Below are positions 15,659 through 25,295 of a stretch of DNA of 64,000 nucleotides, in pieces (the first letter of the stretch is position 1; each line of letters starts with the position of its first letter). The position numbers were made by a program, and so were the translations under genes. The DNA comes from Ramlibacter tataouinensis (GTDB lineage: Bacteria; Pseudomonadota; Gammaproteobacteria; Burkholderiales; Burkholderiaceae_C), in contig NZ_CP010951.1 in the NCBI RefSeq assembly GCF_001580455.1, forward strand, positions 2,356,001 to 2,420,000, given 5' to 3'. The notes beneath the pieces were generated by a model that was given only the letters and a program-made list of their open reading frames with translations, had not been told where the DNA came from and ran no database searches.

Positions 15659-16360
15659 ATGAGCGGCTTGCACGCACGATCTCAAGACTTCGACGCCGCC
15701 ATCGTCGACCTTGACGGCACCCTGGTGGACACGCTGGGCGACTTCAGCGCCGCACTGAACGCGGTGCTGCGCGAGTTGGGTTTGCCCTGCATCGCCGCCG
15801 AGGATGTGGCACCCCGCGTCGGGCGCGGCTCCGAGCATCTCATCCAGACGGTGCTGGACCATGTGGGCGCCCCGCCCGGGCTGTACGAGCCGGCCTGGGC
15901 GGCCTACCAGAGGCACTACCTGGCCATCAACGGGCGGCACTCGGCGGTCTTCGAGGGCGCGGCGGACGGCCTCGGCGCCTTGCGCGAAGCCGGGTTGCGG
16001 CTGGCCTGCCTGACCAACAAGCCCGGCGCCTTCGCGCGGCCGCTGCTGCAGGCCAAGGGCTTGCTCAAGCACTTCGACTTCGTGTTCGGCGGCGATGCGT
16101 TCGAGCGCAAGAAGCCCGATCCGCTGCCCCTGCTTCGGGCCTGCGAGGCGCTGGGTTCACGGCCGGGTCGCACCCTCATGGTGGGCGACTCGCGCAACGA
16201 TGCGCAGGCCGCGCGCGCCGCCGGCTGCCCGGTGGTGCTGGTGACCTACGGCTACAACCACGGGGAGCCGGTCCACGAGGAGGACGCGGACGCCTTCCTC
16301 GACTCGCTCGCCCAGCTGCGGAACTGGCTCAGCCCGAGTGGCCGAGCAACGCGTCCTTGA
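15659..16360 (+). CDS. gph: Phosphoglycolate phosphatase (HAD superfamily)
   Basis: Dephosphorylates 2-phosphoglycolate in photorespiratory/DNA-repair salvage. A 233-residue HAD hydrolase: motif I VDLDGTLVDT carries nucleophile and acid Asp, motif II is ACLTNKPG, Lys lies in RKKPDPLPL, and motif IV is LMVGDSRNDAQAA. ATG 15659 is used. A GACAAT hexamer overlaps that ATG and stands 7 bases before an in-frame TTG at 15668, so the real start could be that TTG. The 3' end overlaps the convergent chalcone-isomerase-like gene by 32 bases. Confidence 0.93.
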   Translation: MSGLHARSQDFDAAIVDLDGTLVDTLGDFSAALNAVLRELGLPCIAAEDVAPRVGRGSEHLIQTVLDHVGAPPGLYEPAWAAYQRHYLAINGRHSAVFEGAADGLGALREAGLRLACLTNKPGAFARPLLQAKGLLKHFDFVFGGDAFERKKPDPLPLLRACEALGSRPGRTLMVGDSRNDAQAARAAGCPVVLVTYGYNHGEPVHEEDADAFLDSLAQLRNWLSPSGRATRP

Positions 16361-16916
16361 GCTTGTAGTCGGCCGGCACCGGGCCCAGCCAGATGCGCAT
16401 CAGCGCGTTGAAGAACTCGGGCTCCTTGAACGGCTCGCCCTGGGGCACGCCCTTGACCGAGATCACCGTGCCAGTGCCGGGCACCCAGTCGATCGCGAAG
16501 CTGTCGCCGGCGTTGAGTTTCTTGATGTCTGTGAACAGCTGGCTCATGCGCATGAGGCCGGGCACCAGCTTGGAAAAGGCGCCCTTGTCCATGTTGTCCT
16601 CGACACCGCGGGTGAACAGCTTGCCGAGTTCAGCCGACTCGATGTCGCGCAGCATCGTGATCTGCATGCGCTTGGGGCCGGGGGCGGCGAGCACTTCGTC
16701 GACCGTGCCGGCCTTGCGCGTGAGGTAGAGGCCGGCGGCGTAGACCTTGACCACCAGCTTGTAGCGGATCCCCGCGCCATTGAGCAGCACCCTGGCGCCG
16801 CGCAATTCGGTGGCTTCCTCGTATTTGACGCCGCCCAGGTTGACGGACTGCGCCAGCGCCGCGGGCATGGCGATCATGAGGGCTGCCGCAAGCAGCCAGG
16901 GCTTCATCGAATTCAT
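16329..16916 (-). CDS. Periplasmic chalcone isomerase-like domain protein
   Basis: A 195-residue exported protein. The signal peptide is about residues 1-22 (MKPWLLAAALMIAMPAALA). The chalcone-isomerase-like fold begins at LRGARVLLNGAGIRYKLVVKVYAAGLYL and continues through RMQITMLRDI and FAIDWVPGTGTVISVKG. In bacteria these proteins are not known to act on flavonoids; they probably bind a small molecule or fatty acid. Start ATG 16916 or 16907 (MKPWLL). It is convergent with gph. Confidence 0.8.
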   Translation of the reverse strand: MNSMKPWLLAAALMIAMPAALAQSVNLGGVKYEEATELRGARVLLNGAGIRYKLVVKVYAAGLYLTRKAGTVDEVLAAPGPKRMQITMLRDIESAELGKLFTRGVEDNMDKGAFSKLVPGLMRMSQLFTDIKKLNAGDSFAIDWVPGTGTVISVKGVPQGEPFKEPEFFNALMRIWLGPVPADYKLKDALLGHSG

Positions 16917-17045
16917 CTTCGGCCTTCGGACAAGCAGACGTGCCGGGTGATTGTTCAGCTTGGTACGTGGCAGTACAAGAGGGTTTTCTTGGGGCGGCTC
17001 CCTAGAGGGGCGGCCCCATGTCTCGTCAGGGACAGGGCAGGGCAC

Positions 17046-17075
17046 TTGGAGGACACGAGGGTGCTTTGCTACACT
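17046..17075 (+). promoter_or_regulatory. Putative trp operon promoter
   Basis: TTGGAG (17046-17051), 18-base spacer, TACACT (17070-17075). The expected start of transcription (about 17082) is at or just before the ATG of the leader peptide at 17083, so the leader mRNA would have essentially no 5' UTR. No ribosome-binding site stands in front of that ATG at normal distance. Between the chalcone-isomerase gene and this promoter (16917-17045) I see only a GC-rich palindrome near 16993-17020. Confidence 0.55.
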
Positions 17076-17082
17076 GCCGCCC

Positions 17083-17166
17083 ATGTCCATCCACCGCACG
17101 AGCATCGTGGTTTTCAGGGGCAGGGGAGCCTGGCCCTGGCGTAAGCCAACGTTCGAGCGTTCCTGA
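17083..17166 (+). CDS. trpL: trp operon leader peptide
   Basis: A 27-residue peptide, MSIHRTSIVVFRGRGAWPWR followed by KPTFERS, with Trp codons at positions 17 and 19 (17131-17133, 17137-17139) close to its end. It stands 93 bases ahead of trpE and is followed by two mutually exclusive hairpins. This is the layout of transcription attenuation: scarcity of charged tRNA-Trp stalls the ribosome on W17/W19 and changes the downstream fold. The start has a promoter -10 seven bases upstream and no Shine-Dalgarno, as in the leaderless trpL known from Sinorhizobium. The peptide is seen in the sequence; regulation is inferred. Confidence 0.65.
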   Translation: MSIHRTSIVVFRGRGAWPWRKPTFERS

Positions 17167-17169
17167 TTC

Positions 17170-17208
17170 GCACGGGGCTGCCCGTGCCCCCGCGCCCCTC
17201 CCGGGGCA
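17170..17208 (+). promoter_or_regulatory. Putative trp attenuator hairpins
   Basis: Hairpin A is GCACGGG (17170-17176), loop GCTG, CCCGTGC (17181-17187). Hairpin B is TGCCCC (17185-17190) with GGGGCA (17203-17208). They share 17185-17187, so only one can form at a time. No T-run follows B, so if this is an attenuator it may act by Rho, by pausing or on trpE translation rather than as a classical intrinsic terminator. Confidence 0.45.
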
Positions 17209-17258
17209 TCGATCAAATCCAGCGGCCCGCGCCGCACGAGCTTGTGGAGGCTCACCCC

Positions 17259-18758
17259 GTGATCACCGAACTCGAATTCAAAAGCCTGGCCCTGCAGGGC
17301 TATAACCGCATTCCGCTGATCGCCGAGGCGTTCGCGGATCTTGAAACCCCGCTGTCGCTGTACCTGAAGCTGGCGCACGCCAAGGGCTCCGGTGCCTACA
17401 GCTTCCTGCTCGAATCGGTGGTCGGCGGCGAACGCTTCGGCCGCTACAGCTTCATCGGCCTGCCGGCGCGGACGATGCTGCGCGCCCGCGGCTTCGGGGC
17501 CGACGCCGCGACCGAGGTGGTGACCGACGGCAAGGTGGTCGAGACCGCGCACGGCAACCCGCTGGACTTCGTCGCCAGCTACCAGCAGCGCTTCAAGGTC
17601 GCGCTGCGCCCGGGCCTGCCGCGCTTTTGCGGCGGGCTGGCCGGCTATTTCGGCTACGACACGGTGCGCTACATCGAGCCCAAGCTGGAAAAGAGCTGCC
17701 CGCCGGATACCCTCCACTGCCCGGACATCCTGCTGCTGCAGTGCGAGGAGCTGGCCGTCATCGACAACCTCTCGGGCAAGCTCTACCTCATCGTTTACGC
17801 CGACCCCGGCCAGCCCGAGGCCTATGCCACCGGCAAGCGGCGGCTGCGCGAGCTGAAGGAGCTGCTCAAGTATTCGGTCAGCGCGCCGGTGGTGCGGCAG
17901 ACGCAGGGCCATCCGGTCGAGCGCGAGTTCGCGAAGGCCGACTACCTGGCGGCGGTCGAGCGCGCCAAGGAGCTGATCGCCGCGGGCGATTTCATGCAGG
18001 TGCAGGTCGGTCAGCGCCTGAAGAAGCGCTTCACGGAGTCGCCGCTGTCGCTGTACCGGGCGCTGCGCTCGCTCAATCCGAGCCCCTACATGTACTACTA
18101 CCACTTCGGCGACTTCCATGTGGTGGGGGCCTCGCCCGAGATCCTGGTGCGCCAGGAGCAGACGCCGCAGGGACAGAAGGTGACCATCCGTCCGCTCGCC
18201 GGCACGCGCCCGCGCGGCGCCACCCCCGAAGCCGACCAGGCCGTGGAGCAGGAACTGGTCGCCGACCCCAAGGAGCGCGCCGAGCACGTGATGCTGATCG
18301 ACCTGGCGCGCAACGACATCGGCCGCATCGCCAAGACCGGCACCGTCAAGGTGACCGAGGCCTTCGCGGTGGAGCGCTACAGCCACGTCATGCACATCGT
18401 GAGCAACGTGGAAGGCCTGCTGAAGGACGGCATGACCAGCATCGACGTGCTCAAGGCCACCTTCCCGGCCGGCACCCTCACCGGCGCGCCCAAGGTGCAT
18501 GCGATGGAGCTGATCGACCAGCTCGAGCCGAACAAGCGCGGCCTGTACGGCGGCGCCTGCGGCTACCTCAGTTATGCCGGCGACATGGACGTGGCGATCG
18601 CCATCCGCACCGGCATCGTCAAGGACCAGACCCTGTACGTGCAGGCCGCCGCCGGGGTGGTCGCCGATTCGGTGCCGGAGCTGGAATGGAAGGAAACCGA
18701 GGTCAAGGCGCGCGCGCTGCTGCGGGCGTCCGAATTGGTGGAGGAGGGACTGGAATGA
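17259..18758 (+). CDS. trpE: Anthranilate synthase component I
   Basis: Converts chorismate to anthranilate, using ammonia supplied by TrpG. It has 499 residues. The N-terminal domain contains the LLES motif (50-53) of the tryptophan feedback site. The chorismate-binding domain has PLAGTRPRGATPEADQ, HVMLIDLARNDIGRI, VERYSHVMHIVSNVEG and FPAGTLTGAPKVHAMELID. The GTG start at 17259 is supported by GTGGAGG ending 8 bases before it. The stop overlaps the trpG start by 4 bases (ATGA). It is probably controlled by the upstream leader peptide as well as by product inhibition. Confidence 0.97.
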   Translation: MITELEFKSLALQGYNRIPLIAEAFADLETPLSLYLKLAHAKGSGAYSFLLESVVGGERFGRYSFIGLPARTMLRARGFGADAATEVVTDGKVVETAHGNPLDFVASYQQRFKVALRPGLPRFCGGLAGYFGYDTVRYIEPKLEKSCPPDTLHCPDILLLQCEELAVIDNLSGKLYLIVYADPGQPEAYATGKRRLRELKELLKYSVSAPVVRQTQGHPVEREFAKADYLAAVERAKELIAAGDFMQVQVGQRLKKRFTESPLSLYRALRSLNPSPYMYYYHFGDFHVVGASPEILVRQEQTPQGQKVTIRPLAGTRPRGATPEADQAVEQELVADPKERAEHVMLIDLARNDIGRIAKTGTVKVTEAFAVERYSHVMHIVSNVEGLLKDGMTSIDVLKATFPAGTLTGAPKVHAMELIDQLEPNKRGLYGGACGYLSYAGDMDVAIAIRTGIVKDQTLYVQAAAGVVADSVPELEWKETEVKARALLRASELVEEGLE

Positions 18759-19339
18759 GCGCCGTCATGAAACTCCTGATGGTCGACAACTACGACAGCT
18801 TCACCTACAACCTCGTCCAGTACTTCGGCGAGCTGGGCGCCGAGGTGGAGGTGTTCCGCAACGACGAGATTACCCTCGAGGGCATCGCCGAGCGGCGGCC
18901 GGACCGGCTGGTGATCTCGCCCGGTCCCTGCTCGCCGGCCGAAGCAGGGATTTCGGTGGCGGCGATCCGGCATTTCGCCGGCAGGCTGCCGATCCTGGGC
19001 GTGTGCCTGGGGCACCAGTCCATCGGCGCGGCGTTCGGCGGCAACATCATCCGCGCGCGGCAGCTGATGCACGGCAAGACCAGCGTGATCACCACCACGC
19101 GCGAAGGCGTGTTCGCCGGCTTGCCGGAGCAGTTCACGGTGAACCGCTACCACTCGCTGGCGATCGAGCGCGCCAGCTGCCCGCCCGAGCTGCAAGTGAC
19201 CGCCTGGACCGACGACGGCGAGATCATGGGCGTGCGCCACCGGTCGCTCGCCATCGAGGGCGTGCAGTTCCACCCCGAGTCCATCCTGACCGAGCACGGG
19301 CACGCCATGCTCAAGAACTTCCTGGAGCTCCCCAAGTGA
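18755..19339 (+). CDS. trpG: Anthranilate synthase component II (glutamine amidotransferase)
   Basis: Supplies ammonia from glutamine to TrpE. A class I glutamine amidotransferase of 194 residues with the catalytic triad Cys84 (GVCLGHQ), His173 and Glu175 (FHPES). The start MVDNYDSFTYNLVQYF is typical. The same subunit often also serves p-aminobenzoate synthase (PabA). ATG 18755 has GGAGG upstream; MKLLMVDN at 18767 is an alternative. It overlaps trpE by 4 bases and the threonine aldolase gene by 4 bases, so translation is coupled across all three. Confidence 0.96.
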   Translation: MSAVMKLLMVDNYDSFTYNLVQYFGELGAEVEVFRNDEITLEGIAERRPDRLVISPGPCSPAEAGISVAAIRHFAGRLPILGVCLGHQSIGAAFGGNIIRARQLMHGKTSVITTTREGVFAGLPEQFTVNRYHSLAIERASCPPELQVTAWTDDGEIMGVRHRSLAIEGVQFHPESILTEHGHAMLKNFLELPK

Positions 19340-20373
19340 AGCCCATCGACCTGCGCAGCGACACGGTGACCCGGCCCGCGCCCGGCATGCGCGCCGCCAT
19401 GTTCGACGCGCCACTGGGCGACGACGTGTTCGGCGACGACCCGAGCGTGAACGCGCTGCAGGACAAGATCGCCGGCCTGCTGGGCTTCGAGGCGGCGCTG
19501 TTCGTGCCGACCGGCACGCAAAGCAACCTGTGCGCGGTGCTGGCGCATTGCCAGCGCGGCGACGAATACATCGTCGGCCAGATGCAGCACTGCTACCGCT
19601 GGGAAGGCGGCGGCGCCGCAGTGTTCGGCAGCGTGCAGCCGCAGCCGTTGGCGCACCAGCCGGACGGCACGCTGGGGCTGGCCGACATCGAGGCGGCGAT
19701 CAAGCCGGACGACCCGCATTTCGCCCGCACCCGCTTGCTGGCGCTGGAGAACACGCTGGGCGGGCGGCTGATGCCGCTGCCCTACCTGGAGCAGGCGACG
19801 GCGCTGGCGCGCCGGCATGGCCTGGGCACCCACCTGGATGGCGCGCGCCTGTTCAACGCGGCGGTGGCGCAGGCGGCCGGGCGGCCGGCCGCGGCCGAAG
19901 CGCGCCGGATCGCCGGCCTGTTCGACACGGTGTCGGTGTGCTTCAGCAAGGGCCTGGGCACGCCGGCGGGCTCGGCCCTGTGCGGTTCGCGCGAGCTGAT
20001 CGCGCGGGCGCGCCGGGTGCGCAAGATGGCTGGCGGCGCGATGCGGCAGGCCGGCCTGCTGGCCGCGGCCGCCGCGTACGCGCTGGACCACCACGTCGAG
20101 CGCCTGGCCGAGGACCACGCGCTGGCCCGGCGGCTGGCCGACGGCCTGGCCGGCCTCGAGGCGCTGCGGGTGGAGCCGCCCGAGACCAACATCGTGTTCG
20201 TCGACCTGCTGGGCGCGGCGCGTGACCGCTCGCAGGCGCTGCTGGATCACCTGAAGACACAGGGCGTGCTCGCCACCGGCCTGTACCGCCTGCGCTTCGT
20301 GACGCACCTGGACGTCGACGCTGCCGGCGTCGACCGCGCGGTGGCGGCGGTGCGCGGCTTCTTCCAGGGCTGA
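19336..20373 (+). CDS. ltaE: Low-specificity L-threonine aldolase
   Basis: A PLP enzyme cleaving L-threonine/allo-threonine to glycine and acetaldehyde; 345 residues. DLRSDTVTRPAPGMRAAM opens the fold. TGTQSNLCAVLAHCQRGDE binds cofactor phosphate. HLDGARLFNA carries the PLP-binding Asp. Lys205 in VCFSKGLGTPAG forms the Schiff base. The GTG start overlaps the trpG stop (GTGA). Its place inside a trp operon, followed by an amino-acid exporter, is unusual. It has no role in tryptophan synthesis from chorismate, so the cluster may coordinate amino-acid overflow, though that is inference. Confidence 0.94.
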   Translation: MKPIDLRSDTVTRPAPGMRAAMFDAPLGDDVFGDDPSVNALQDKIAGLLGFEAALFVPTGTQSNLCAVLAHCQRGDEYIVGQMQHCYRWEGGGAAVFGSVQPQPLAHQPDGTLGLADIEAAIKPDDPHFARTRLLALENTLGGRLMPLPYLEQATALARRHGLGTHLDGARLFNAAVAQAAGRPAAAEARRIAGLFDTVSVCFSKGLGTPAGSALCGSRELIARARRVRKMAGGAMRQAGLLAAAAAYALDHHVERLAEDHALARRLADGLAGLEALRVEPPETNIVFVDLLGAARDRSQALLDHLKTQGVLATGLYRLRFVTHLDVDAAGVDRAVAAVRGFFQG

Positions 20374-20377
20374 GGCC

Positions 20378-21028
20378 ATGCCCGACGCGCAACACCTGCT
20401 GCTGTTCGTCGCCGCCGGCCTGCTGTTGAACCTCACGCCCGGTCCCGACGTCCTCTACATCGTCACCAACTCGCTGCGCTCGGGCGCCCGGGCCGGCGTG
20501 ATCGCCGGGCTGGGCATCACCGCCGGCTGCTTCGTCCATGTGTTCGCGGCGGCGCTGGGCGTGAGCGCGCTGCTGGCCGCCTCGGCCACCGCCTTCACCG
20601 TGTTGAAGTGGGCCGGCGCCGCCTACCTGCTGTGGATTGGGGTGCGGCTGCTCATGGCGCGCGCGCCCGCGGCCCCGCAGGACCTCGCGGCGCTGGCGCA
20701 GGCGCGGCCGGACGCCAGCCTGCGCGCGGTGTTCCTCGGCGGCTTCTGGACCAATGTGCTCAATCCCAAGGTCGCGATCTTCTTCCTGGCCTTCGTGCCG
20801 CAGTTCATCGCGCCGGATGCCGGCAACAAGGCGCTGGCCTTCGTGCTGCTCGGCGCGCTGTTCAACATCAACAGCATCCCGGTCAACAGCGGCTGGGCGC
20901 TGGCCGCGGCCTGGATGGCGCGGCGCAACGCGGTGCAACGCGGCATGCATGTCCTCGACCGCGTGGCCGGCGCCATGTTCATCGCTTTCGGGCTGAAGCT
21001 GGCCCTGTCCGACAATCCATCCACGTAA
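20378..21028 (+). CDS. LysE/RhtB family amino-acid exporter
   Basis: A 216-residue inner-membrane protein with about six hydrophobic helices. The family signatures are LNLTPGPDVLYIVTNSLRSG near residues 17-36 and a second-half helix with FWTNVLNPKVAIFFLAFVPQF. The family exports amino acids such as homoserine, threonine and leucine. With a threonine aldolase 4 bases upstream and trpD 9 bases downstream it is plainly co-transcribed with the trp genes. The substrate could be threonine or an aromatic amino acid and cannot be decided here. Confidence 0.9.
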   Translation: MPDAQHLLLFVAAGLLLNLTPGPDVLYIVTNSLRSGARAGVIAGLGITAGCFVHVFAAALGVSALLAASATAFTVLKWAGAAYLLWIGVRLLMARAPAAPQDLAALAQARPDASLRAVFLGGFWTNVLNPKVAIFFLAFVPQFIAPDAGNKALAFVLLGALFNINSIPVNSGWALAAAWMARRNAVQRGMHVLDRVAGAMFIAFGLKLALSDNPST

Positions 21029-21037
21029 GGAGCCGCC

Positions 21038-22069
21038 ATGTCCATCACCCCCCAGGAAGCGCTGCAGCGAACCATCGAGCACCGCGAGATCTTCCACGAC
21101 GAGATGCTCAAGATCGTGCGGCTGATCATGAGCGGCGAGCTGTCGCCGGTGATGATGGCGGCGCTGATCACCGGCCTGCGCGTGAAGAAGGAAACCATCG
21201 GCGAGATCACCGCCGCGGCGCAGGTCATGCGCGAGTTCGCCACCAAGGTCGAGGTGGCCGACAAGACGAACCTGGTCGACATCGTGGGCACGGGCGGCGA
21301 CGGCTCGCACACCTTCAACATCTCGACCTGCTCGATGTTCGTGGCCGCCGCGGCCGGCGCCAAGGTGAGCAAGCACGGCGGACGCGGCGTGTCCAGCAAG
21401 AGCGGCAGCGCGGACGTGCTCGAAAGCCTGGGCCTGAACATCAACCTCAAGCCCGAGGCGATCGCGCGCTGCATCGAGGAGGCGGGCGTGGGCTTCATGT
21501 TCGCCCCCAACCACCACCCGGCCATGAAGAACGTGGCGCCGATCCGCAAGGAGCTGGGCGTGCGCACCATCTTCAACATCCTGGGGCCGCTGACCAACCC
21601 CGCGGGCGCGCCCAACATCCTGATGGGCGTGTTCCATCCGGACCTGGTCGGCATCCAGGTGCGCGCGCTGCAGCGCCTGGGCGCCGAGCACGCCCTGGTG
21701 GTGTACGGGCGCGACGGCATGGACGAAGTGAGCCTGGGCGCGGCCACCATGGTGGGGGAACTCAAGGGCGGCGAGATCTCCGAGTACGAGATCCATCCCG
21801 AGGACTTCGGCCTGCCGATGGCGAGCAGCCGCAACCTGCGGGTCGAGAGCCCCGAGCAGTCGCGCGCGATGCTCACGGCCGTGCTGGACAACCAGCCCGG
21901 TCCGGCGCGCGACATCGTGGTCTTCAACACCGGCGTTGCGCTCTACGCCGCCAACGTCTCGGCGACGATTCCGGAGGGCATCGCCCGCGCCCGCGCCGCG
22001 CTGGAATCGGGCGCGGGCAAGGCCAAGCTCGACCAGCTGGCAGCGCTCACGCAGAAGCTCGCAGGCTGA
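21038..22069 (+). CDS. trpD: Anthranilate phosphoribosyltransferase
   Basis: Transfers phosphoribose from PRPP to anthranilate, the second step from chorismate to tryptophan. It has 343 residues in the nucleoside phosphorylase II fold. Motifs are LITGLRVKKETIGEI, VDIVGTGGDGSHTFNIST (PRPP-binding), VSKHGGRGVSSKSGSADVLE, MFAPNHHPAMKNVAPIRKEL and ILGPLTNPAG. A GGAG precedes ATG. trpC follows after one base. The gene order trpD-trpC is standard for betaproteobacteria. Confidence 0.97.
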   Translation: MSITPQEALQRTIEHREIFHDEMLKIVRLIMSGELSPVMMAALITGLRVKKETIGEITAAAQVMREFATKVEVADKTNLVDIVGTGGDGSHTFNISTCSMFVAAAAGAKVSKHGGRGVSSKSGSADVLESLGLNINLKPEAIARCIEEAGVGFMFAPNHHPAMKNVAPIRKELGVRTIFNILGPLTNPAGAPNILMGVFHPDLVGIQVRALQRLGAEHALVVYGRDGMDEVSLGAATMVGELKGGEISEYEIHPEDFGLPMASSRNLRVESPEQSRAMLTAVLDNQPGPARDIVVFNTGVALYAANVSATIPEGIARARAALESGAGKAKLDQLAALTQKLAG

Positions 22070-22070
22070 C

Positions 22071-22865
22071 ATGGCGGCGGACATCCTGGACAAGATCGTC
22101 GCCGTCAAGCGCGAGGAAATCGCCGCGGCACAGAAGAAGCTGCCGTTGGAGGCCGTGCGTGCCGACGCCGAGAGCCGGGTGCTCACGCGCGACTTCGAAG
22201 GCGCGATGCGCGCCAAGATCGCCGCCGGCGCCAGCGCGGTGATCGCCGAGGTCAAGAAGGCCAGCCCCAGCAAGGGCGTGCTGCGCGCGGACTTCGTGCC
22301 CGCCGACATCGCGCAGAGCTACGCGCAGGCCGGCGCGGCCTGCCTGTCGGTGCTGACCGACCGGCAGTTCTTCCAGGGCCGGCCCGACTACCTGAAGCAG
22401 GCGCGCGCCTCCTGCGACCTGCCGGTGCTGCGCAAGGACTTCATGATCGACCCCTACCAGATCTATGAATCGCGGGCGATGGGGGCCGACTGCGTGCTGC
22501 TGATCGCCGCCTGCCTGGACGACGCGCGCATGCAGGAGCTCGAAGCCGTGGCGCGCAGCCTGGACATGGCGGTGCTGGTGGAGGTGCACGATCGCGCCGA
22601 ACTGGAGCGCGCCCTCAAGCTCAGGACCCGGCTGGTGGGCATCAACAACCGCAACCTGCGCAGCTTCGAGGTGTCGCTCGCGACCACGATCGAGATGCTC
22701 CCGGACGTGCCCGAAGGACGGCTGGTCGTGACCGAGTCCGGCATCGCCACCCGCGCCGACGTCAAGACCATGCGCCAGGCGGGCGTCGATGCCTTCCTGG
22801 TGGGCGAGGCCTTCATGCGCGCCGAGGATCCGGGCGAGGCGCTGGCGGCGCTGTTCAGCCGCTGA
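22071..22865 (+). CDS. trpC: Indole-3-glycerol-phosphate synthase
   Basis: Closes the indole ring from carboxyphenylamino-deoxyribulose phosphate. A 264-residue TIM barrel without a fused TrpF domain. MAADILDKIVAVKREEI is the usual start. The catalytic Lys lies in IAEVKKASPSKG, with LSVLTDRQFFQGRPDYL, PVLRKDFMIDPYQIYESRA, GINNRNLRSFEV and VTESGIATRADVKTM after it. The start is 1 base after the trpD stop. trpF, trpB and trpA are not in this operon. Confidence 0.97.
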   Translation: MAADILDKIVAVKREEIAAAQKKLPLEAVRADAESRVLTRDFEGAMRAKIAAGASAVIAEVKKASPSKGVLRADFVPADIAQSYAQAGAACLSVLTDRQFFQGRPDYLKQARASCDLPVLRKDFMIDPYQIYESRAMGADCVLLIAACLDDARMQELEAVARSLDMAVLVEVHDRAELERALKLRTRLVGINNRNLRSFEVSLATTIEMLPDVPEGRLVVTESGIATRADVKTMRQAGVDAFLVGEAFMRAEDPGEALAALFSR

Positions 22866-22870
22866 GCGAC

Positions 22871-23620
22871 GTGGCTCAAGCCCGGCAGTTGCCCATCGAT
22901 GAGCTCGATACCCCTCGCCTCAGGCGCTGGGCGCCCGAGGAATGGGCACTCGCGCCCGGCTGGCAGCCGGCGCTCGATGCCTTCCTGGCCAGCGGCGCGG
23001 GCCTGCGCCTGGCCGAATTCATCCGCGAGCGACTGGACAGCGGCGCGGTGATCTATCCGCCGCGTCCCTTGCGGGCGCTGGAAAGCACGCCCTTGGCGCA
23101 GGTGCACGCCGTGATCCTGGGGCAGGACCCCTACCACGGCCCCGGCCAAGCCGAGGGCCTGGCTTTCTCAGTGCCGCCGGGCGTGCGGCTGCCGCCGTCG
23201 CTGCGCAACATCTTCAAGGAGCTGCGTGCCGGCACAGAAGCGCCCGAGCCGGCGCACGGATGCCTCATCGATTGGGCGCGGCGCGGCGTGCTGCTGCTCA
23301 ACACGGTGCTCACGGTCGAGGAAGGGCAGCCCGGAAGTCACGCCAAGAAGGGCTGGGAGGAGCTCACCGATGCGCTTCTGGCCGATGTGGCGGCTCAGGC
23401 GTCACCCTGCGTGTACCTGCTGTGGGGCGCGCATGCCCAGGCCAAGGCCAGCCTGATCGAGACAACCGCCGCGGCGCACGGGCGCGAGGCCCTGGTGCTG
23501 CAGGCCAACCACCCGTCGCCGCTGTCGGCCCGCCGCCCGCCCGTGCCCTTCCTCGGCTGCGGGCACTTCCGCCAGGCGCGGGAGTGGCTGGCGCGGCGCG
23601 GTTGCGACAGCGTGCTGTGA
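22871..23620 (+). CDS. ung: Uracil-DNA glycosylase
   Basis: Removes uracil from DNA in base-excision repair. A family 1 enzyme of 249 residues. The water-activating Asp86 lies in the GQDPYHG motif (84-90), followed by GLAFSVPPGV. The Leu-intercalation and catalytic His motif reads NHPSPLSARR. Start GTG 22871 is 5 bases after the trpC stop, so it is probably the last gene of the trp transcript. The N-terminus is slightly longer than in E. coli Ung. Confidence 0.96.
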   Translation: MAQARQLPIDELDTPRLRRWAPEEWALAPGWQPALDAFLASGAGLRLAEFIRERLDSGAVIYPPRPLRALESTPLAQVHAVILGQDPYHGPGQAEGLAFSVPPGVRLPPSLRNIFKELRAGTEAPEPAHGCLIDWARRGVLLLNTVLTVEEGQPGSHAKKGWEELTDALLADVAAQASPCVYLLWGAHAQAKASLIETTAAAHGREALVLQANHPSPLSARRPPVPFLGCGHFRQAREWLARRGCDSVL

Positions 23621-23677
23621 ATCGCAGCAGCGGCTGCGGCTGGGCGCCCGAATTCATGCTATATTTCGAGGTTCGCC

Positions 23678-23763
23678 GGAGGGGTGCCCGAGTGGCTAAA
23701 GGGGGCAGACTGTAAATCTGTTGGCTTACGCCTACGCTGGTTCGAATCCAGCCTCCTCCACCA
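23678..23763 (+). tRNA. tRNA-Tyr (GTA)
   Basis: An 86-base type II tRNA with the long variable arm expected for Tyr. The acceptor GGAGGGG pairs with CTCCTCC, the anticodon GTA sits in ACTGTAAAT, the T-arm is GGTTCGAATCC, the discriminator is A and CCA is encoded. A TATATT box at 23660-23665 is a likely -10 for this tRNA-tuf transcript. Confidence 0.97.
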
Positions 23764-23865
23764 GCTGAAGTTCAGCGGGTGACCGGCGAGTGAAAGTGTT
23801 GTTGTGCGATGCGGTTTGTGTAGGGCCTGAACATCGCCTGCGGGGATCGGGAAGCCGGTCCGAAG

Positions 23866-23939
23866 GCGGGAGTAGTTCAATGGTAGAACCCTAGCCTTCC
23901 AAGCTAATGACGCGGGTTCGATTCCCGTCTCCCGCTCCA
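23866..23939 (+). tRNA. tRNA-Gly (TCC)
   Basis: 74 bases. The acceptor GCGGGAG pairs with CTCCCGC, the anticodon TCC sits in CTTCCAA, and discriminator T is followed by encoded CCA. Second tRNA of the Tyr-Gly-Thr-tuf group, an order also seen upstream of tufB in E. coli. Confidence 0.97.
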
Positions 23940-23970
23940 CGAAAGGCGTCGCGCAACACGGAAGAATTCA

Positions 23971-24045
<75 letters not shown>

Positions 24046-24104
24046 GAGCAAGAAGGCGCGGCAGCGCCGGATGAGTTGAACGTTACTTTTCGGAGAGTCG
24101 AAAA

Positions 24105-25295
<1,191 letters not shown>

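Noticed and set aside
19943..22309. A 788-codon minus-strand frame opposite ltaE, lysE and trpD
   Set aside because: It crosses three well-supported plus-strand genes; no conserved motif.
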